Positions 34,183 through 46,744 are shown, counted from the first letter of the stretch. The stretch: 64,000 bases of DNA from Lethocerus indicus (GCA_019843655.1 JACDQD010000001.1:39459392-39523391), one strand, 5' to 3'. A program made the numbers and translations. Notes: generated by a model from the letters alone, not told the origin.

Positions 34183-34299
34183 AACGATCGTTTTCGGCCG
34201 CCCGGAGTTTACCTTCGCCGATGGCGGGGCCCGCTCCTCACCGCCGGCTGTAATCTGGAAAATTATCGACTGTGTCCATTTTACTGCGACTTCCGAAAG

Positions 34300-37265
34300 T
34301 GCCGGACGGTTTAAATAAGCGAGATCGGAAAGGGGACCGCCGTCCCGTTAATATTTTCGACGACCTCGTTTTGTCGGCGTTCGTTTCCCTCGGTCCTCCT
34401 CGGTTTGATTCCCGGCGGAGTTAATAGCTTTTATTTGTGTATTTTGAATTTTCCCGCCCGCTCCTCTCTCCCTTATCTCTGTGACGTTCGATACTACGTC
34501 TTATTTATCTGTAATACCGCTTTAGAACGCGAGTCGCGAGTGTTTACTATTCGATATCGGACCTAGAAGCATTGGGGTCCTTAGGCAAAGGTTGACATCG
34601 TGGTGTGTGTTACGACCATTCTTTGTCGGAGCCCGGCGACTCGACGTTTCATTGACTGTGGCAAATCTTGAAAAGAACGAATAACGAAAAAACGATTCTT
34701 GTTCCCGGTCATCCGCTCGGTATCGGCCGGTATCCATTTCGATTTCGAGACGATTTCGGTTATCCCAAAATTAAAATGGGGCGTAAGTCGGGGTCGGGGT
34801 GGTGGTCGACGATAGATTTCGGCTGTTGCTAGGCGACGCGTATTGTTGGGGAGACTTCCATCCAGCCATTTTGATCTAAATATACATTCTTTCTCGGCCG
34901 AGCGTAGACACTTTGTAGTGCACTTAAACCGAAAATATAAGAATAGTCGAATCTTCGAGTGGACTTTTAAAACTCCCGGTTTACGACATTCAATAAAAAC
35001 TTCAGTTTCCCCACTGGGCTTTGTTGAATAATGAAGTATCTTTACCGGGTATTTTGAACGAAGCGTGCAATACCGTAGGTACAAATAACATTTCCTATGA
35101 TCTATAAAATAAAATGTACTTTAAGTTATCTTTTTTCGAAATTGTAATTCCTAACTAGCGAATATCGCTATGAACATTGTTCACTATGTCGCAATGAATA
35201 CATAATTCGTGAATACAAAATTGACAGAATGAAAATACAGATTATGCCAAAAAATAAACCTATGTTACTAATCATTATTAGTTTTACTATCTTGGGTACA
35301 ACATTAGAAACTCAAAAAAAACCTTTTGTGATCGATCAGAACTTGATTTAATTAATAAGTCTTATAAAAGTGTGTAAATACGTAATATGTGTTCATAAAA
35401 TTACATTATGTATAAAATAATGTATAAACTCAGCGCTGTCATAGTGTGTCATAGTTTTATCTCAGAAAGCAGTAATACTAAATAGTAATTTATTTAACAG
35501 TAATAGAAGTGGAACAAATATATAGAAATTTACAAGTATAGTGTGTTAAAACATTTAAAAATGAACAGTAATAGTGACAGCAATTGTCGTTAGTGTATAG
35601 TGATTGAGTTACACCAAATGGAATTTTAGCTTACAATCCAAATGACGAAATTGATTTTAACATTAAATTTTTTTACACCTTTTGCAACAGGTTTTCTATA
35701 TATTCAAAACGTTGTCTGGTGCTTTAGTGTTTACTATGTTAGCATATTTTGCCGAAACGCATTTAACAACTTTCGAGAACGTCTTCAGGTATAATTAACG
35801 AGGCATAATTCTATCGTGACGTGTGGTAGGGGGGGTGTAAAGCTTGCAGAAGTTTCGTCCGCGGGGATATTTTCCTACCCCCAGCTCGCAGTTGGCAGAA
35901 GCGGCCGATTACGCAACCCCGTTTTTCACCCGACGTTGCCCCAAGTTTCAGTGACAGAGCTGGCCGTGATAACGTCTGTGCTTTTCGGGCTCGGAATATA
36001 CCACCCGGCGCTGGGATGAAACCTGGGACGGCGGCGTGTTGGCGGCTAGAGGCGTGAGTTTGGCTCCGTAGTGGCGTTCCCAGTTAAAACACCGCACACT
36101 AGGTGTTTAGACTAAGTTCGGTTTAGGATTTATTCGATTGTTCGCCTCTATTTAGACAGTAAATAGACAGTAGGGAATTGCATGTTTTCAGGTTCTTCGT
36201 ACTGTGTGTTCGTGAAAAATCTCATTCGAAAACATTTTGGTCGAGTGCCTTGCGTTCCCAATCCGCATTAACATTCGGTCAGTTCCACCTTCCGAAATAC
36301 GCTATATTTACGTAATGCTACTGGTGGTGGCTAAAAGCCGGGACCCCTATTGGGGCCTGATGTGTGCCCAGATTTTGAAGGCAGACACTAAATTGACCGG
36401 AAAAACATTTCTAAAAGAAAATTTAAAACATTTAAAGTTAAAGGAAGAAAAAGGAAAACTCCCCCCATTGCTTATCGCATTGTGTACATGTGTAAAATCT
36501 TTGCCTAGAGTTTATAAAATTAAAATATAACGACAATTGTATTTTACAGTAGACCAGTAAATTTGGTTTTTCATTGTCTAATCCACGCAAACTGTATTGT
36601 ATCGGCGCACTCTCCGACCCAAATATGGAAATCTTCGGTTGGATAGAAATATGGAATTTGTTCCATAAATTTATCCGATTCGTTCGAAGAAGAAAAAATT
36701 TTTGAAATGTTGTAGGTTTTAAATTTTAAACTAGGTTAAAGAACTGCCCCCCAAGATCTACCCGGGTTTGCGATCGAATCGGCGGTTCTACTGAAAGATT
36801 AGTTATAATCTAAAGTGGGGCAAACAAGTAATAAATGAACAATAAAAGCTTTTCCCTCATCGGCATAACCGTTGGAACCGGTGGGCATATTTCAAATTGT
36901 ATGCACGCCTGCATGTTTTGTAAAATTGTGTTAATACTTGTTACTACAACCTGTGTACGCCGCGAACAATAGTTAAATCGGCGCCCCGCGGCGGGGATTA
37001 TCTCCGGCGTTGATAAAGTGGATTGTCGAGGGGTGTCGAGCAGTGGGGCTGGTTGGCATTTGACCGAAAGCGGTAGTTGTGGATGGGGTTGTGGGGGAGT
37101 GGGAGGAGGAGGTGGAGGAGGGGCCACAGCATTTAATAATGAAACCCCGATTCCCCCATTTGCCAAGGTGGCGCACTATCGATTTCGAACGTGGACCGCG
37201 TGGTACCCGACTATTTATTCCGGCCGATACGAATCCAAATTTAATCTAATTTACTGGCAAGAAGC
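34300..37265. other. Non-coding stretch, no gene seen
   Basis: A B-box-like GGTTTGATTCCCGGCGG (34401-34417) may be another SINE remnant. 35220-35700 is notably AT-rich and CpG-poor. There a 39-codon stop-to-stop frame (35608-35724) reads like a protein fragment (with NPNDEIDFNIKFFYTF) but I cannot name it. 37080-37125 is G-rich. Confidence 0.4.
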
Positions 37266-37368
37266 GGTACTTCGTAATTCTGCCCTTTTCTCTGTCAACT
37301 GCGCCTTAATTTCATTTGGGACGGACGTAATCACATTTTTTGTATGCTGAAAGGTCGTTGGTGGGGGG

Positions 37369-37371
<3 letters not shown>

Positions 37372-37441
<70 letters not shown>

Positions 37442-37442
37442 G
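37372..37442. repeat. (TA)n then (CA)n microsatellite
   Basis: A TA run of about 55 bp passing directly into about 8 CA units. Confidence 0.98.
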
Positions 37443-37629
37443 AAAAACTAAAAAATAAATTTGGGTTTTGGGCCCGTCGGTTTTGGGTTTAGTCGTGACG
37501 CCATCATCAATACCTGTGTGCCATTTTCTCTGTGAATTGCGCCTCGATTTCAAGACCTTCTTTTTGGACGTCGTATCCATTCTTCTTATTCCTTCCCTCT
37601 CTCTAAAATGTTGTTTTTGGAGAGCGATA

Positions 37630-37632
<3 letters not shown>

Positions 37633-37671
<39 letters not shown>
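37633..37671. repeat. (TA)n microsatellite
   Basis: A TA run of about 39 bp, at the position in unit 2 of family M that corresponds to the tract in unit 1. Confidence 0.98.
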
Positions 37672-37674
<3 letters not shown>

Positions 37675-37799
37675 CTTTCAAATCTGACACCGAATTAAAC
37701 CGTTGCGAGTGTTAGTTGAATTATCGACGACCGGTGACTGTTCACATTGTAGGTATGTCGGTTTCATCGTAACGCCATCGTCGGTACCTAAATAGAGGG

Positions 37800-40700
37800 G
37801 TATATCAGAAAAAAGGTTTACGCTTACCTGGTGGGCTTCATTGGTGGAGCTACCTATTTGTAGAAACTAGGCATATTTTATTTCCCCCGGGGTTAATTAA
37901 CTTTTATATACGTATTTTTCAATTATAAGACCACTAGAATGTGCAAATTATATATGTATAAAACATAAAATAACATAAAAAGTATTCATAATTGATTTGT
38001 TCATATTACACATTGTATTTACTGAACAAAATTGGATTAACACTATCAACGCCATTATTTAGTGAGTAACCGTTTTTATGTACTCAGTGTGTTCAATAAT
38101 GAAAAACCGGTTTCATTCCCTCCGCCCTCTTAATAGTTGTTAGTTGCGCTTTATTTTTCTCGAAGACTTTATGAACCAATTAAGCGAGAGAAAACGCCAG
38201 TATCGAGGAAAAAACCAAACGGCTTGTTGTTGATTGTTGTGGGTATTAAATTAAATATCGGCACAGCTGAATTGCGCTATAAAAATAAAGGGAAAAAACA
38301 AATTAAAGGGTCTGTGCTTGCAGAGTAATTAGTCTTGAGGATGGACGATTTCAGAAGCGTCTTATGTTACCGGCCATTGTGTGGGAAGGGTTAAGTAAAA
38401 AATCACGGTTGTATCCAACAACACTGTTTATTTTCTACCTACATTCAGTTCCAGATTTTGTTTAAACTCCAATATTATGCATTATTAAAACCTACGCTTA
38501 AATATTAGGCCTAACTCGACTATCTCTTTTCTGTCGCGCTACGTTTCAAACTTACCCATAATTTTCTAAATTGTCCTCAATGAAGTAAAACGCTGAGCTC
38601 TATTGAGGTACGATTTAGTCCCAAAGTGTTCTGGGCTAAACTTTTAAACCTGTGTCGCTCAAGACGTTCTTTGAAGCATGTTTAATGTACTGGTTTACTA
38701 TCGATTTGGGGAGTAAATACCGTTATCACGATAAAATCTCCAAACTATAACTCCGCCTATTGTGCTCTGTTGTATTCCGATTAAACTGTAGGACACAAAC
38801 TCGCAAGCTTATATATAACAACGTTAGAATGATATAGGTAGGAATAGAAAATGAAATTCTGAATCAAACTATCCTCAGTTCCCCCTGGATTTTCTTAATG
38901 GGCGTTCGATTTTAAAAATGTTTAATTTTCACCTTACGAAAGAATTAAATTCCACATGGGGCCGGACGTCCGGGACGTTCGGAACCGGAATTTCCACTTT
39001 TCCGGAAAAAATAAATAAAACAATCGGGGGAAGGTCGAAAATGTGGGGGGTTAAGGCAGGACGTGCCGACTTATTATCTTCCCTCTCCACGTGTCTTTTA
39101 ACCTTCAGACTAAAGAAACCGGTTTCTAGTCGGCCGAGCCTAGGCCCGATTTGTCTCCGTGTGTTCCATTTAATCCGAAGGGAATCCGAATAAAACCTTC
39201 CTCAAGAAATGATGGGCCGTGGAGGAAATTTCATTTTTCAAAATAAACATTTTAGCTTATCGATGACCGAATTTTTTTGAGAGAGGAAATTTCTTTAGGC
39301 CAGGATTTCCCTCGATTTAAATTCGCATGAAAATAGTAAAGCTGAAACTTGCGGGTGGAATTACAGAGTTTCCTTTATTAAACTGACAATTTCTTGAAAA
39401 TACTAATTTAAAAAAATGTTTAATTAGAAAAACAGAACAACGAAATAAAGGACGCAACTGCAGCAATTTTCTTGCAAGATTTATCTTAACTGTTATAATG
39501 CAGTGACTCGTAATTGCTTCAACAGCACTTGGGGAATCTGAATTGAGTAGTAGGGTGTAAAGACACTCTGTTTATTGTTTCTCGATTCTGATTTGCCTTC
39601 GGCATTTAGTGCCTTAGCGGCGTCGCTTTCCGGTAGGGAAAGCCAGTGGTCTTTAGGACCACTTTTGGGATTTAAAATTTTGTGGCCTGTTACGATCTTA
39701 AAATTGGTGGGGGAACGTCCCCTCATATTTTGAATATTGGCGCGTCGTTTGAATTCCCCGTAATCTCCTTATGACTCATCGGCCTGTATGAGGAAATTCA
39801 CGAGTATTAAGACCGCGGGTTCAGTCATCGCTCCTGGCTTCTATAGCAAGGGACGCCCGGGTCAGCATTGCGTTTCGAACTTTCGGGTGCTTTTTCCAGC
39901 CGCCGGAGGCTCGTTACATATCGAGTAATGGTTCACTCTCCACTCTGTATGCTAGCGGTGAGTTTTATTTTTTCCTCCCATTTTTACAGTATCATTTGGA
40001 AAAGCCTATTGTTAGTCGAAGGATAATAACTGAGGTTCCCCACATACACGGCAGAAACTCCGTTCCCAATGCGAGATTATAAATTTTAAACGCATCTTAA
40101 ACAAAATATTACGTAAAACTATTTGAATTTCTGCAATTCTCCTGAAGGATGATTCATTCAATGTGATAGCGCCCCCCACTCATGAGTAATCCGATTGTTG
40201 TGGTCACCTCGACTTATCGGTTAGACTTTTGTCTCCGACAGCGCAAAATAATTAAATTATTAAATTTTGGTGTTTTCCTTTTGTTCAATTCAACAACTAT
40301 TTTCGATACTCAAGTATTAATTAAGAAATTTAAATTGTCGCTTAATTTTTTCTGCAGTGTGTTCTGTCAGAATGTTTTTGTTTCGGGGGGTCCGCGAAGG
40401 CTTGGAATATCATGGCCCACACGCCTTTTTGTCCTAGTATATTAATAATATTGTCATGTTTATCAGCAAATATTCCCGTTTCGGCTTCCCTTTGCGCAAT
40501 TCGTCGATTGGCAAGTCGGTGTTCGATTTGTTGGGAAAGATTCAAATAATATCTGTCCGACTGCACGGTCCCCTCACCGCTGTCGCGTCAGGGAGACATT
40601 GTATTTCTGGAAAATCGCATAAATTCGAGATTTCTGTTTCCCAATCTTATCGCATTTCAACTTGGTCCCGCGTCAATTCGAGGACCCACCCTCCGTTTTT

Positions 40701-41625
40701 CTTTCGTTGGAGGATACTGTAATTCTATTATAAACAGAATCGTTCTCAAACCACAATTTCCCGGACGGAAGGTATTCTCCGGTTGGAATCCTGTTCCTGT
40801 CGCCACCGCAAACACGTCGGATCGTTAGATTTCATTTAGGTCGTCTATTCCCGAACAACTTGTTCCCAGAGTGCAGGAAAATGAATTCAGTACATATTAC
40901 CGACTGGACTAGTGACTAATATTCTGAAACCCCGCATTAGTGCGCGGTTCACAATTTCTTAAACTTTCAACAATAATTTATTAAATGAAGGGTTACATTC
41001 CACGAGAATAAAAATTACCATTGTAAATGTGCCATTTAAGAATATAACAGGAACCGGTGAGCAGTACCTTCATATAGTGTAATGGAAAGAAAATGAATCA
41101 TTTAGCAATCGAAGCTGGCCGGTTAGCCAAAAACCGACGGGTTCTCTCTTCTTGTCTTCTTCGACAAAAAGAATCATCGTGTGGACTTTTAATAATTCAT
41201 TTTAATACACTTTTGTACTAACAGCAACCTAAGTGAAGTAAAGTCTGAAGGTAAATCCAGATATAATCGGGAAAGCCTTTAAGATTTTAATGCCGGTTCT
41301 CATTTGATTATCCTCTAGTAATTGTGACGCCCCAAAGCAGATAGGGGAGTCGTACGTCCTTTCTGGTCGAACTGCGATGAGCTCAGTTTTACGACGGGGG
41401 TCCCGGAGCCGGCCGGTCGGAGAGCTACAATTTCCGAAGGTTTAAAATGGAAAATTGAAGCCGTATCTTTCCGACGGAACGGCCGTAAAATGGGACGGTG
41501 CTCTCGGGTACGATGGCGACCTGTTGCTTTCAACCGAGCACCGACCCACCGGAACGGAAACCGAGGTTGAGGCGGCCGTTTCCGCTAGCGACCGTGTCCA
41601 ACGCCCGGACCAGCTCTCGACAGAC
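37800..41625. other. Non-coding stretch, no gene seen
   Basis: Long AT-rich region without recognised repeats. A B-box-like GCGGGTTCAGTCATCGCTCC (39814-39833) is isolated. Frames such as 38918-39193 and 39493-39726 are not recognisable proteins. Confidence 0.4.
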
Positions 41626-41631
41626 GGAGAG

Positions 41632-41940
41632 GATAATTAAAAACTCGGAACGAAGAAGAGACTCCCCTCTTCAACATTATGTACATTTGTTTAACATATA
41701 TTTAACGACAGGGCGCTTTGATAAGTTAAGCGTTTACGCTTTTACGAAAGATTAGTGATTGCGAGGAGTCGGATAGTTCTGTGGATTGCCACGATTCGAT
41801 TCAGTACGCCCTGTTCGGTTTTTACAAAAAATACAGTTTTTAAATTATGAATTTGTGGTAATAGTTGCGACCTGTCGGGACGACAATTCCAAAACCAGCG
41901 GAATCTCGCGGTTAGCCAGCGGGGGATCTCTCCGTCTTCG
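41632..41940 (+). repeat. Dispersed repeat family O, copy 1
   Basis: ATTTAACGACAGGGCG, then TTTGAT, TTCAGTACGCCC, GTTCGGTTT, AAATACAGT and GTAATAGTTGCGACCTGTCG match 50690-50990 in order and strand. The two copies have different central segments. Confidence 0.6.
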
Positions 41941-42045
41941 GTAGATCGGTACTCGAATGCACCGGGAGTGTCAAATTCTACGATTTTGATATTGCGTCCG
42001 TTTTTCGTACGCGTCGCCTGCCGAGACAAACCTCCTCGATAATTT

Positions 42046-42085
42046 AACGAAGGCGAAACCGGTCTAGAAGACCAAATCGGCGAAA
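42046..42085 (+). repeat. Hammerhead-like motif, partial copy
   Basis: ACGAAGGCGAAACCGGTCTA then GAAGACCAAATCGGCGAAAG. GAAACCGGTCTAG and the downstream AGACCAAA block are intact, while CTGANGA and the 5' half of stem II are lost. Confidence 0.5.
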
Positions 42086-42089
42086 GATA

Positions 42090-43435
42090 TAACATTTTCC
42101 GTATTTATTGACATAATTTTAATCGGCGTTCAGTGGTTCAGCGTTTTAATCAGGGCATTGCGCCCCGGACAGGTCACGGGGCGAAACTGCGTTTCGAAAC
42201 CGCGTTTCAAAAGCCTGGCCACTTAAATGACTTTGGAAGTCAGATAAGGTGAAGGGAGGTGAGTCGACATTCATTCTGAAGTCCTTTCAGTCGACCCCCC
42301 ACTGATAATGGCGTTCCATTTACCAGTCCCTCCTCCCGATTCAGTTCTCTCGACTTTCCCTCATCCGCGTTTCAGAAAGTTCTTTCGGTCAGCATTAATT
42401 TTTTTAACGATTTTACGTTATGTACGAAATGTCAAAATATGATTCGAATAACATTCGGCGCGGAATCAGGTAGGAGGCGTGAGAAATACACAACGGACGT
42501 CGAACATTTTATTAACAAAAAACCAATATACGTATAAAGCGGTGCGAAATAGTGTACGGACATTATCGATTTATACGTTTTGCTTGTCCTCAAAACACGA
42601 GGATCCCGAGGAGTGATGATATTCTCGACAGTGAGATATTCGTAACAATTTTGTTGAACGCAGCGAATACTCGGTTGTTCTTTTCATCGTGGCGCTCCCC
42701 GATATTTGATCCAATTATCCGGTCGTCGGTTCGTCGTTCACCGACCCGCCCGGTTTACCACGCGTGGGCGATAATAAACGATAGGGACGACATCGATAAC
42801 TCGGTGTTGGCGATCGGTCCGGTAACGGGCCTGTCGGAGTGCGCATGCGGGGAGGCGGAAGAACGGGATCACGCTCCGCGGGACCGCCCAAGCCGGAAAA
42901 AGGCCTTCGGAAAGATCTCGAGCTCGGTTAATTCGCGGGAAAAGTTCTCTTCCCGGCGATCCGCCAAATACGGACGAACGGAAACGGAAACGATTCCCAC
43001 CGCCGGTAGACGACGCGAAATGTCTCGACGCGGCGGAAAGGGGATATGGCGCCGGGAAGCCGAGAATTTAGTTTGACTAATTTTAAATAATTTAGTTCGA
43101 CTAATTACTTATAAAATGGGGAATTGGAAACAAAAATTCCGAATTAACGCGAACACTATGGCGTTTCGATTCTGAGAACGTCCCGCGTGTCATTCGCGTG
43201 AAATAGATATTCACTCGTCCGTCGGAAGGGAAATCTAGAGACTCGTACCGCGATATAATTGCGATAATCGCGCGTTTAAAGGTGGGAGTATGTTTGCACA
43301 GTCGCCGGCCCGATAAGAAGGTCGGCAGTAAATCCGGAAAAGGAGAGCTTTCGTAAAGCCCCCGACCGGTTTGTGTCTAAGCCCGGGTGTTGTGTCGCCA
43401 TCGGGCAAAGATTTCCGGGGCCCGTCTCGCTTCTT
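42090..43435. other. Non-coding stretch with CpG-rich pocket
   Basis: A 13-bp near-duplicate (CTGCGTTTCGAAA / CCGCGTTTCAAAA) lies at 42186-42211. 42700-43070 is CpG-rich and holds most of a 174-codon frame (42552-43076). Its C-terminal half is rich in Arg, Ser and Glu. I recognise no domain and no splice context. Confidence 0.35.
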
Positions 43436-43439
43436 TCCC

Positions 43440-43540
43440 TTTGTCCCTCCGCGGCCACCGGCCGGCTCGGAATATACCGGTCGGAGGCGGGCCCTCCTCG
43501 CCCGACGCCTCGGTTCGATTCCCGGCGGCGGTCTTCCGAG
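43440..43540 (+). repeat. tRNA-like element (SINE or decayed tRNA)
   Basis: GGTTCGATTCCCGG (43512-43525) is an exact T-arm/B box. Upstream CGGGC-CCTCCTC-GCCCG (43488-43504) forms a perfect 5-bp anticodon-like stem with a 7-nt loop. A 4-nt variable region precedes the T arm. The acceptor stem pairs imperfectly and no good D arm is visible. The GGCGGCGG tail matches the SINE at 1719-1812, so I favour SINE. Confidence 0.4.
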
Positions 43541-44745
43541 AAAGGGGAAACCGCGAAGGGAAAAGAAGTAAACTGCGTGGGGCCCTGTATCGGTTTCCGA
43601 AGTGCGGTTGGCAACGGGAATGGTGTAGAGGGAGGGGATGGGAGCCGCCGCCACGCATACACGCCTGCAAAAATCAATGCTCGTCCTCTCTCGACTAAGG
43701 TCGGCCGCTTTGCGACAATTAAAGCCTGCTCGCTTTCCAGTCTCCCAAGTCCCGGCACTCGGTTGCAATACCGGTTGCCGCGAACGTAATTTATTCCTCC
43801 ATGAATATTGATAAAATCGGTCATTGCGATGAATATGTATTCCTGTTGTAGAAGACTGTGCAAGCGCCTTTTATATTCGACGACGATTAAACTTCTATTA
43901 TATTTATAATATAACTTACCTATAAATTCATTTCGGACATGTAAATCTCCTCTTTCTGAAACTTTCTTTCTCGATTCGTCATTGTTATTTCCTTTTTTTT
44001 ATTTCTAGATTTGGTCACTAAAACTGATTGATGTATTGTGGTTATCACTAACCATTGTGTCAGTTTACGATTAGGGCAACTGTGAAATCTAGGGAACCGG
44101 ATTGTAAATTTTATTCCGCTATAAGTATCGGGAACGACGTTTTATAGTGCGGCGCTCGAGTCGAAGCGTTTAAGTAATTGAATTATCGTTGACCGTTACG
44201 CTTCATATAGCCTATTCTATTAAGTTACCTAAGTTGACCCACTGTCGATAAAATAGAATAAAATACCGGTGATGCCGATGAATTGATATTGACCTTAATT
44301 AATTTTTATTTAGTTATTATCTCGAGTCATCTAGTTTGCTTGTGTTGGTAAAAATTATTTTATCTCTTCGTGGGCCCTCGACAAGATAAATGTATAACGT
44401 CAATACGATTTGTAGAATTATCGAAATCACTGCATATTATTAGATAATTCTTGTTATTTTCCCTCTCCACCCACTAAGTGGATCGTATTGTAGATTGGTT
44501 TAGGCTTCAAGCTATGGTCGGTACCAATTCGCCAGAACCTTCTTCGGATGGTCTATTAATGTTTCCTATTAAACCGCTTCATTAATTATTAGTTTTATAA
44601 CATATATTGGTATCCCCTTCACGCAGTCTCTAGTACCGTTATGTCAGCGTGCCTTGAAATATCATATTAAAATGCGATCAGAAACAAATGTCTTGTGTGC
44701 AGCATTAAATCCGATAATTAGGAATATAGCGTACAAATTGATAAA
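43541..44745. other. Non-coding stretch, no gene seen
   Basis: CpG-rich until about 43770, where overlapping long frames occur on both strands without recognisable content, then AT-rich. Confidence 0.4.
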
Positions 44746-44749
44746 TTAA

Positions 44750-44785
44750 CGGAGCGCTACTGAATATGGCGAGAGACCGGTTTTA
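44750..44785 (+). repeat. Hammerhead-like motif, single copy
   Basis: CGGAGCGCTACTGAATATGG then CGAGAGACCGGTTTT. It retains the longest left stem I arm in the window (CGCTA at 44755-44759), the complement of the TAGCG that closes other copies. GCCGAAAC is deleted. Confidence 0.5.
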
Positions 44786-44789
44786 AATT

Positions 44790-45950
44790 AGTAAGTGAAA
44801 ACAGAAGATCGGAGGAACGATAACATTTCAACACTCGCGGACCAATTAACAGTCTTAAATAAGTTTACACTTGAAATATACATATTTAATTCATTTTATG
44901 TTTCTTATGTTTATTTATTTATAAATTTAAATTTTTTCCGGGTTTTTATTTATTACTCTGTTCTTAATGCAATTTACTGTTTACGTTGTAGGTAGTGTAT
45001 TGGAATCCTTTATTTTCAAGTTTCGATGTAACTCGAGGATTTCGATTTCTGTTTGAAGTTTCTAAATAGTGTCTAATAATTTTCCGGTATCTGTAATTTG
45101 GCATAATTCTTTTCTCTTACTTTAACGCCATGCGTCTCGACAAGTGTAGGTGTCCGTCGCAAGGGACTTAGGATAGTCGTTCGAGCCGAGGTCAAACGTT
45201 TAAGGTGAATAAAATAAGCAGAAATGACGAAAGCATTTTTTGTCCCATTTTCTTTTCGAGAACAGATAAAATACGTTCGATAGCTCCAATTGTGCTCGGT
45301 GCATTGTTGGGCGAACTGTATTTTTAATCTTAGATTGGTTTTTATCTTTCGTTAAATGACGCGTCCACTCAAAGCCGTGTATCTAATCGGATTGTACCCA
45401 GTCGAAAATATTCCTCTGTCAACTGTCAATATAGTCCACATTCGTTGTTCTAACCAAGTAATTCGTGAAGTGCCTAGTTCCTCCGGCGTGCTTAACACGG
45501 GATAAATGAGCTGGGACTCGAGGACCGGAATTTTTTACAGGTTTAAACAATTTCTTATTTTTTTTAAATATTCATTTCCAAGAATTGCTGTCGTTTTTAA
45601 AAAGTTTTTGTTGTCTACTCGACGCCAGTAATGTGTGCGGCAACTGTCTAATAAATTTTATTCGTGCCATTTGCCAACGTATCGCTGCGTTTCCGTTCGT
45701 TGTAGCGATACTTTTTCGTAGAAACCGTGCGCATAGTTTCGAATTTTAAATTCATAAAGATCTCAAAAACGCGTTGAATATCGCTTGAAACGCCGAAAAG
45801 ACAGTTCACCTCCCCCCAGTCTCGGACTTGCTCGGGAATTCGAAATCGTCCCACCGACGGCTATAAGACGTTCTAATCTTACAGTACGGGTTGTCCCCCG
45901 ACAACCGATCGTTTCTCGCCAATCGATTAAAGATCGATTATAAATTGGGC
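44790..45950. other. Non-coding stretch, no gene seen
   Basis: AT-rich; no element recognised. Confidence 0.45.
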
Positions 45951-45954
45951 CATC

Positions 45955-46018
45955 CTCCCCGCCAGGATTCGAACCCGCGGCTACACTCCGTTCGGGTAGT
46001 CTGTAGAGACACAAGCTG
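45955..46018 (-). repeat. tRNA-derived SINE fragment (minus strand)
   Basis: On the minus strand the B box CGGGTTCGAATCCTGGCGGG is preceded about 45 bp upstream by an A-box-like TTGTGTCTCTACAGACTACC. The T-arm stem does not pair properly, so a functional tRNA is unlikely. Confidence 0.45.
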
Positions 46019-46019
46019 C

Positions 46020-46680
46020 AATGAGACTAAAAGGGGAATACCGCGATAATGTCCTCCACATAGTTAACAGGAATCGGAATGAACGGAAGCGACAACATTT
46101 ATTTTAGACAACCTTTATAGGGAGTCTTTTTTATTTGTCGTTCATCCTCGTATAGGCGTAAATAGGTTAGTAAGTCAACGCTAATAAGACATTCCGCCTT
46201 TCCTAGTTTTTTATCTCAAGCGATTGTTATAGCTCCTTTTGAAACGAGTCTGCGTTTATATTCGGTAGGAAAGGAGTCAGATCGACGTACTATTTGAGCG
46301 TTAGCAAAGCCCGCATAGCGGCTTGAATGTTTTCGATTCTGTTTACGTAGGTGCGCCGAGCGAATCGCTTTGTAGCCGATACGATCGGATGGGCCGGCGT
46401 TTACCTTGAATGTCTACGGCGGAAACGGGAGTTTTAAAGTTAACAAGGCCGACTTTGAATTTTGATCCATGCAATACTCTAATTATTAAACTTTAATGCT
46501 TGGAATGGGTCGGTCTTGGAGAAGCGTTTTCTTCTTAAGTCCCTTGATGCGAACATTTCCCCTAGGCTCTGGAGGATAAGATTTTAATACCTTGGACTTA
46601 GGCTTAGGGCGAGTAGAAAGAGTGTGAGCGGCGGGGACAGAAGTGCGATTGATTTTCAAAGGTAGTGCTGCCCCCGCACG
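46020..46680. other. Non-coding stretch, no gene seen
   Basis: No element recognised. Confidence 0.45.
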
Positions 46681-46682
46681 GT

Positions 46683-46740
46683 TCTCTCTCTCTCACACAC
46701 ACACACACACCTCTCTCTCCCTCTCCCTCTTCCTCCCACG
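46683..46740. repeat. Compound (TC)n(AC)n(CT)n microsatellite
   Basis: Successive TC, AC and CT/CCCT runs. Confidence 0.95.
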
Positions 46741-46744
46741 CTCC

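Larger units (their letters stand above)
32795..34260. promoter_or_regulatory. CpG-rich island, candidate promoter and first exon
   Basis: The most GC- and CpG-dense part of the window. It contains CCATTTTG (33817-33824) and a minus-strand AAGATGGCGG (34173-34182), both YY1-type elements often found near start sites. Good 5' splice-site candidates are CCCCG|GTAAGCC on the plus strand (GT at 33751) and GCGAAG|GTAAAC on the minus strand (exon end near 34212). The open frames (for example 33455-33754 plus, 33384-33722 minus) are Pro/Arg/Gly-rich and look like UTR in GC-rich DNA rather than protein. I infer one or two transcription starts, possibly divergent. The gene itself lies outside the window or in exons I cannot recognise. 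Confidence 0.55.
37270..37795 (+). repeat. Tandem duplication with paired microsatellites, family M
   Basis: TTTTCTCTGTCAACTGCGCC (37288-37307) and TTTTCTCTGTGAATTGCGCC (37524-37543) start two units. Both continue with similar sequence and lead into a G-rich step and then a (TA)n tract (37372-37426 and 37633-37671). After each tract comes a reverse-complement hairpin-family remnant: CGTGACGCCATCATCAATAC near 37493-37512 and CGTAACGCCATCGTCGGTAC near 37768-37787. The unit is about 250 bp. Confidence 0.7.

Noticed and set aside
42552..43076. 174-codon plus-strand frame
   Set aside because: No domain recognised. The C-terminal half is low-complexity Arg/Ser-rich in CpG-rich DNA.
43276..43863. 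195-codon minus-strand frame
   Set aside because: Most of it lies in a GC-rich pocket where several overlapping frames on both strands are equally long. Composition is Arg/Pro/Gly-rich, as expected from GC bias.
45955..46018. Functional tRNA gene on the minus strand
   Set aside because: The B box is perfect but the T stem and acceptor stem do not pair; kept only as a SINE fragment.
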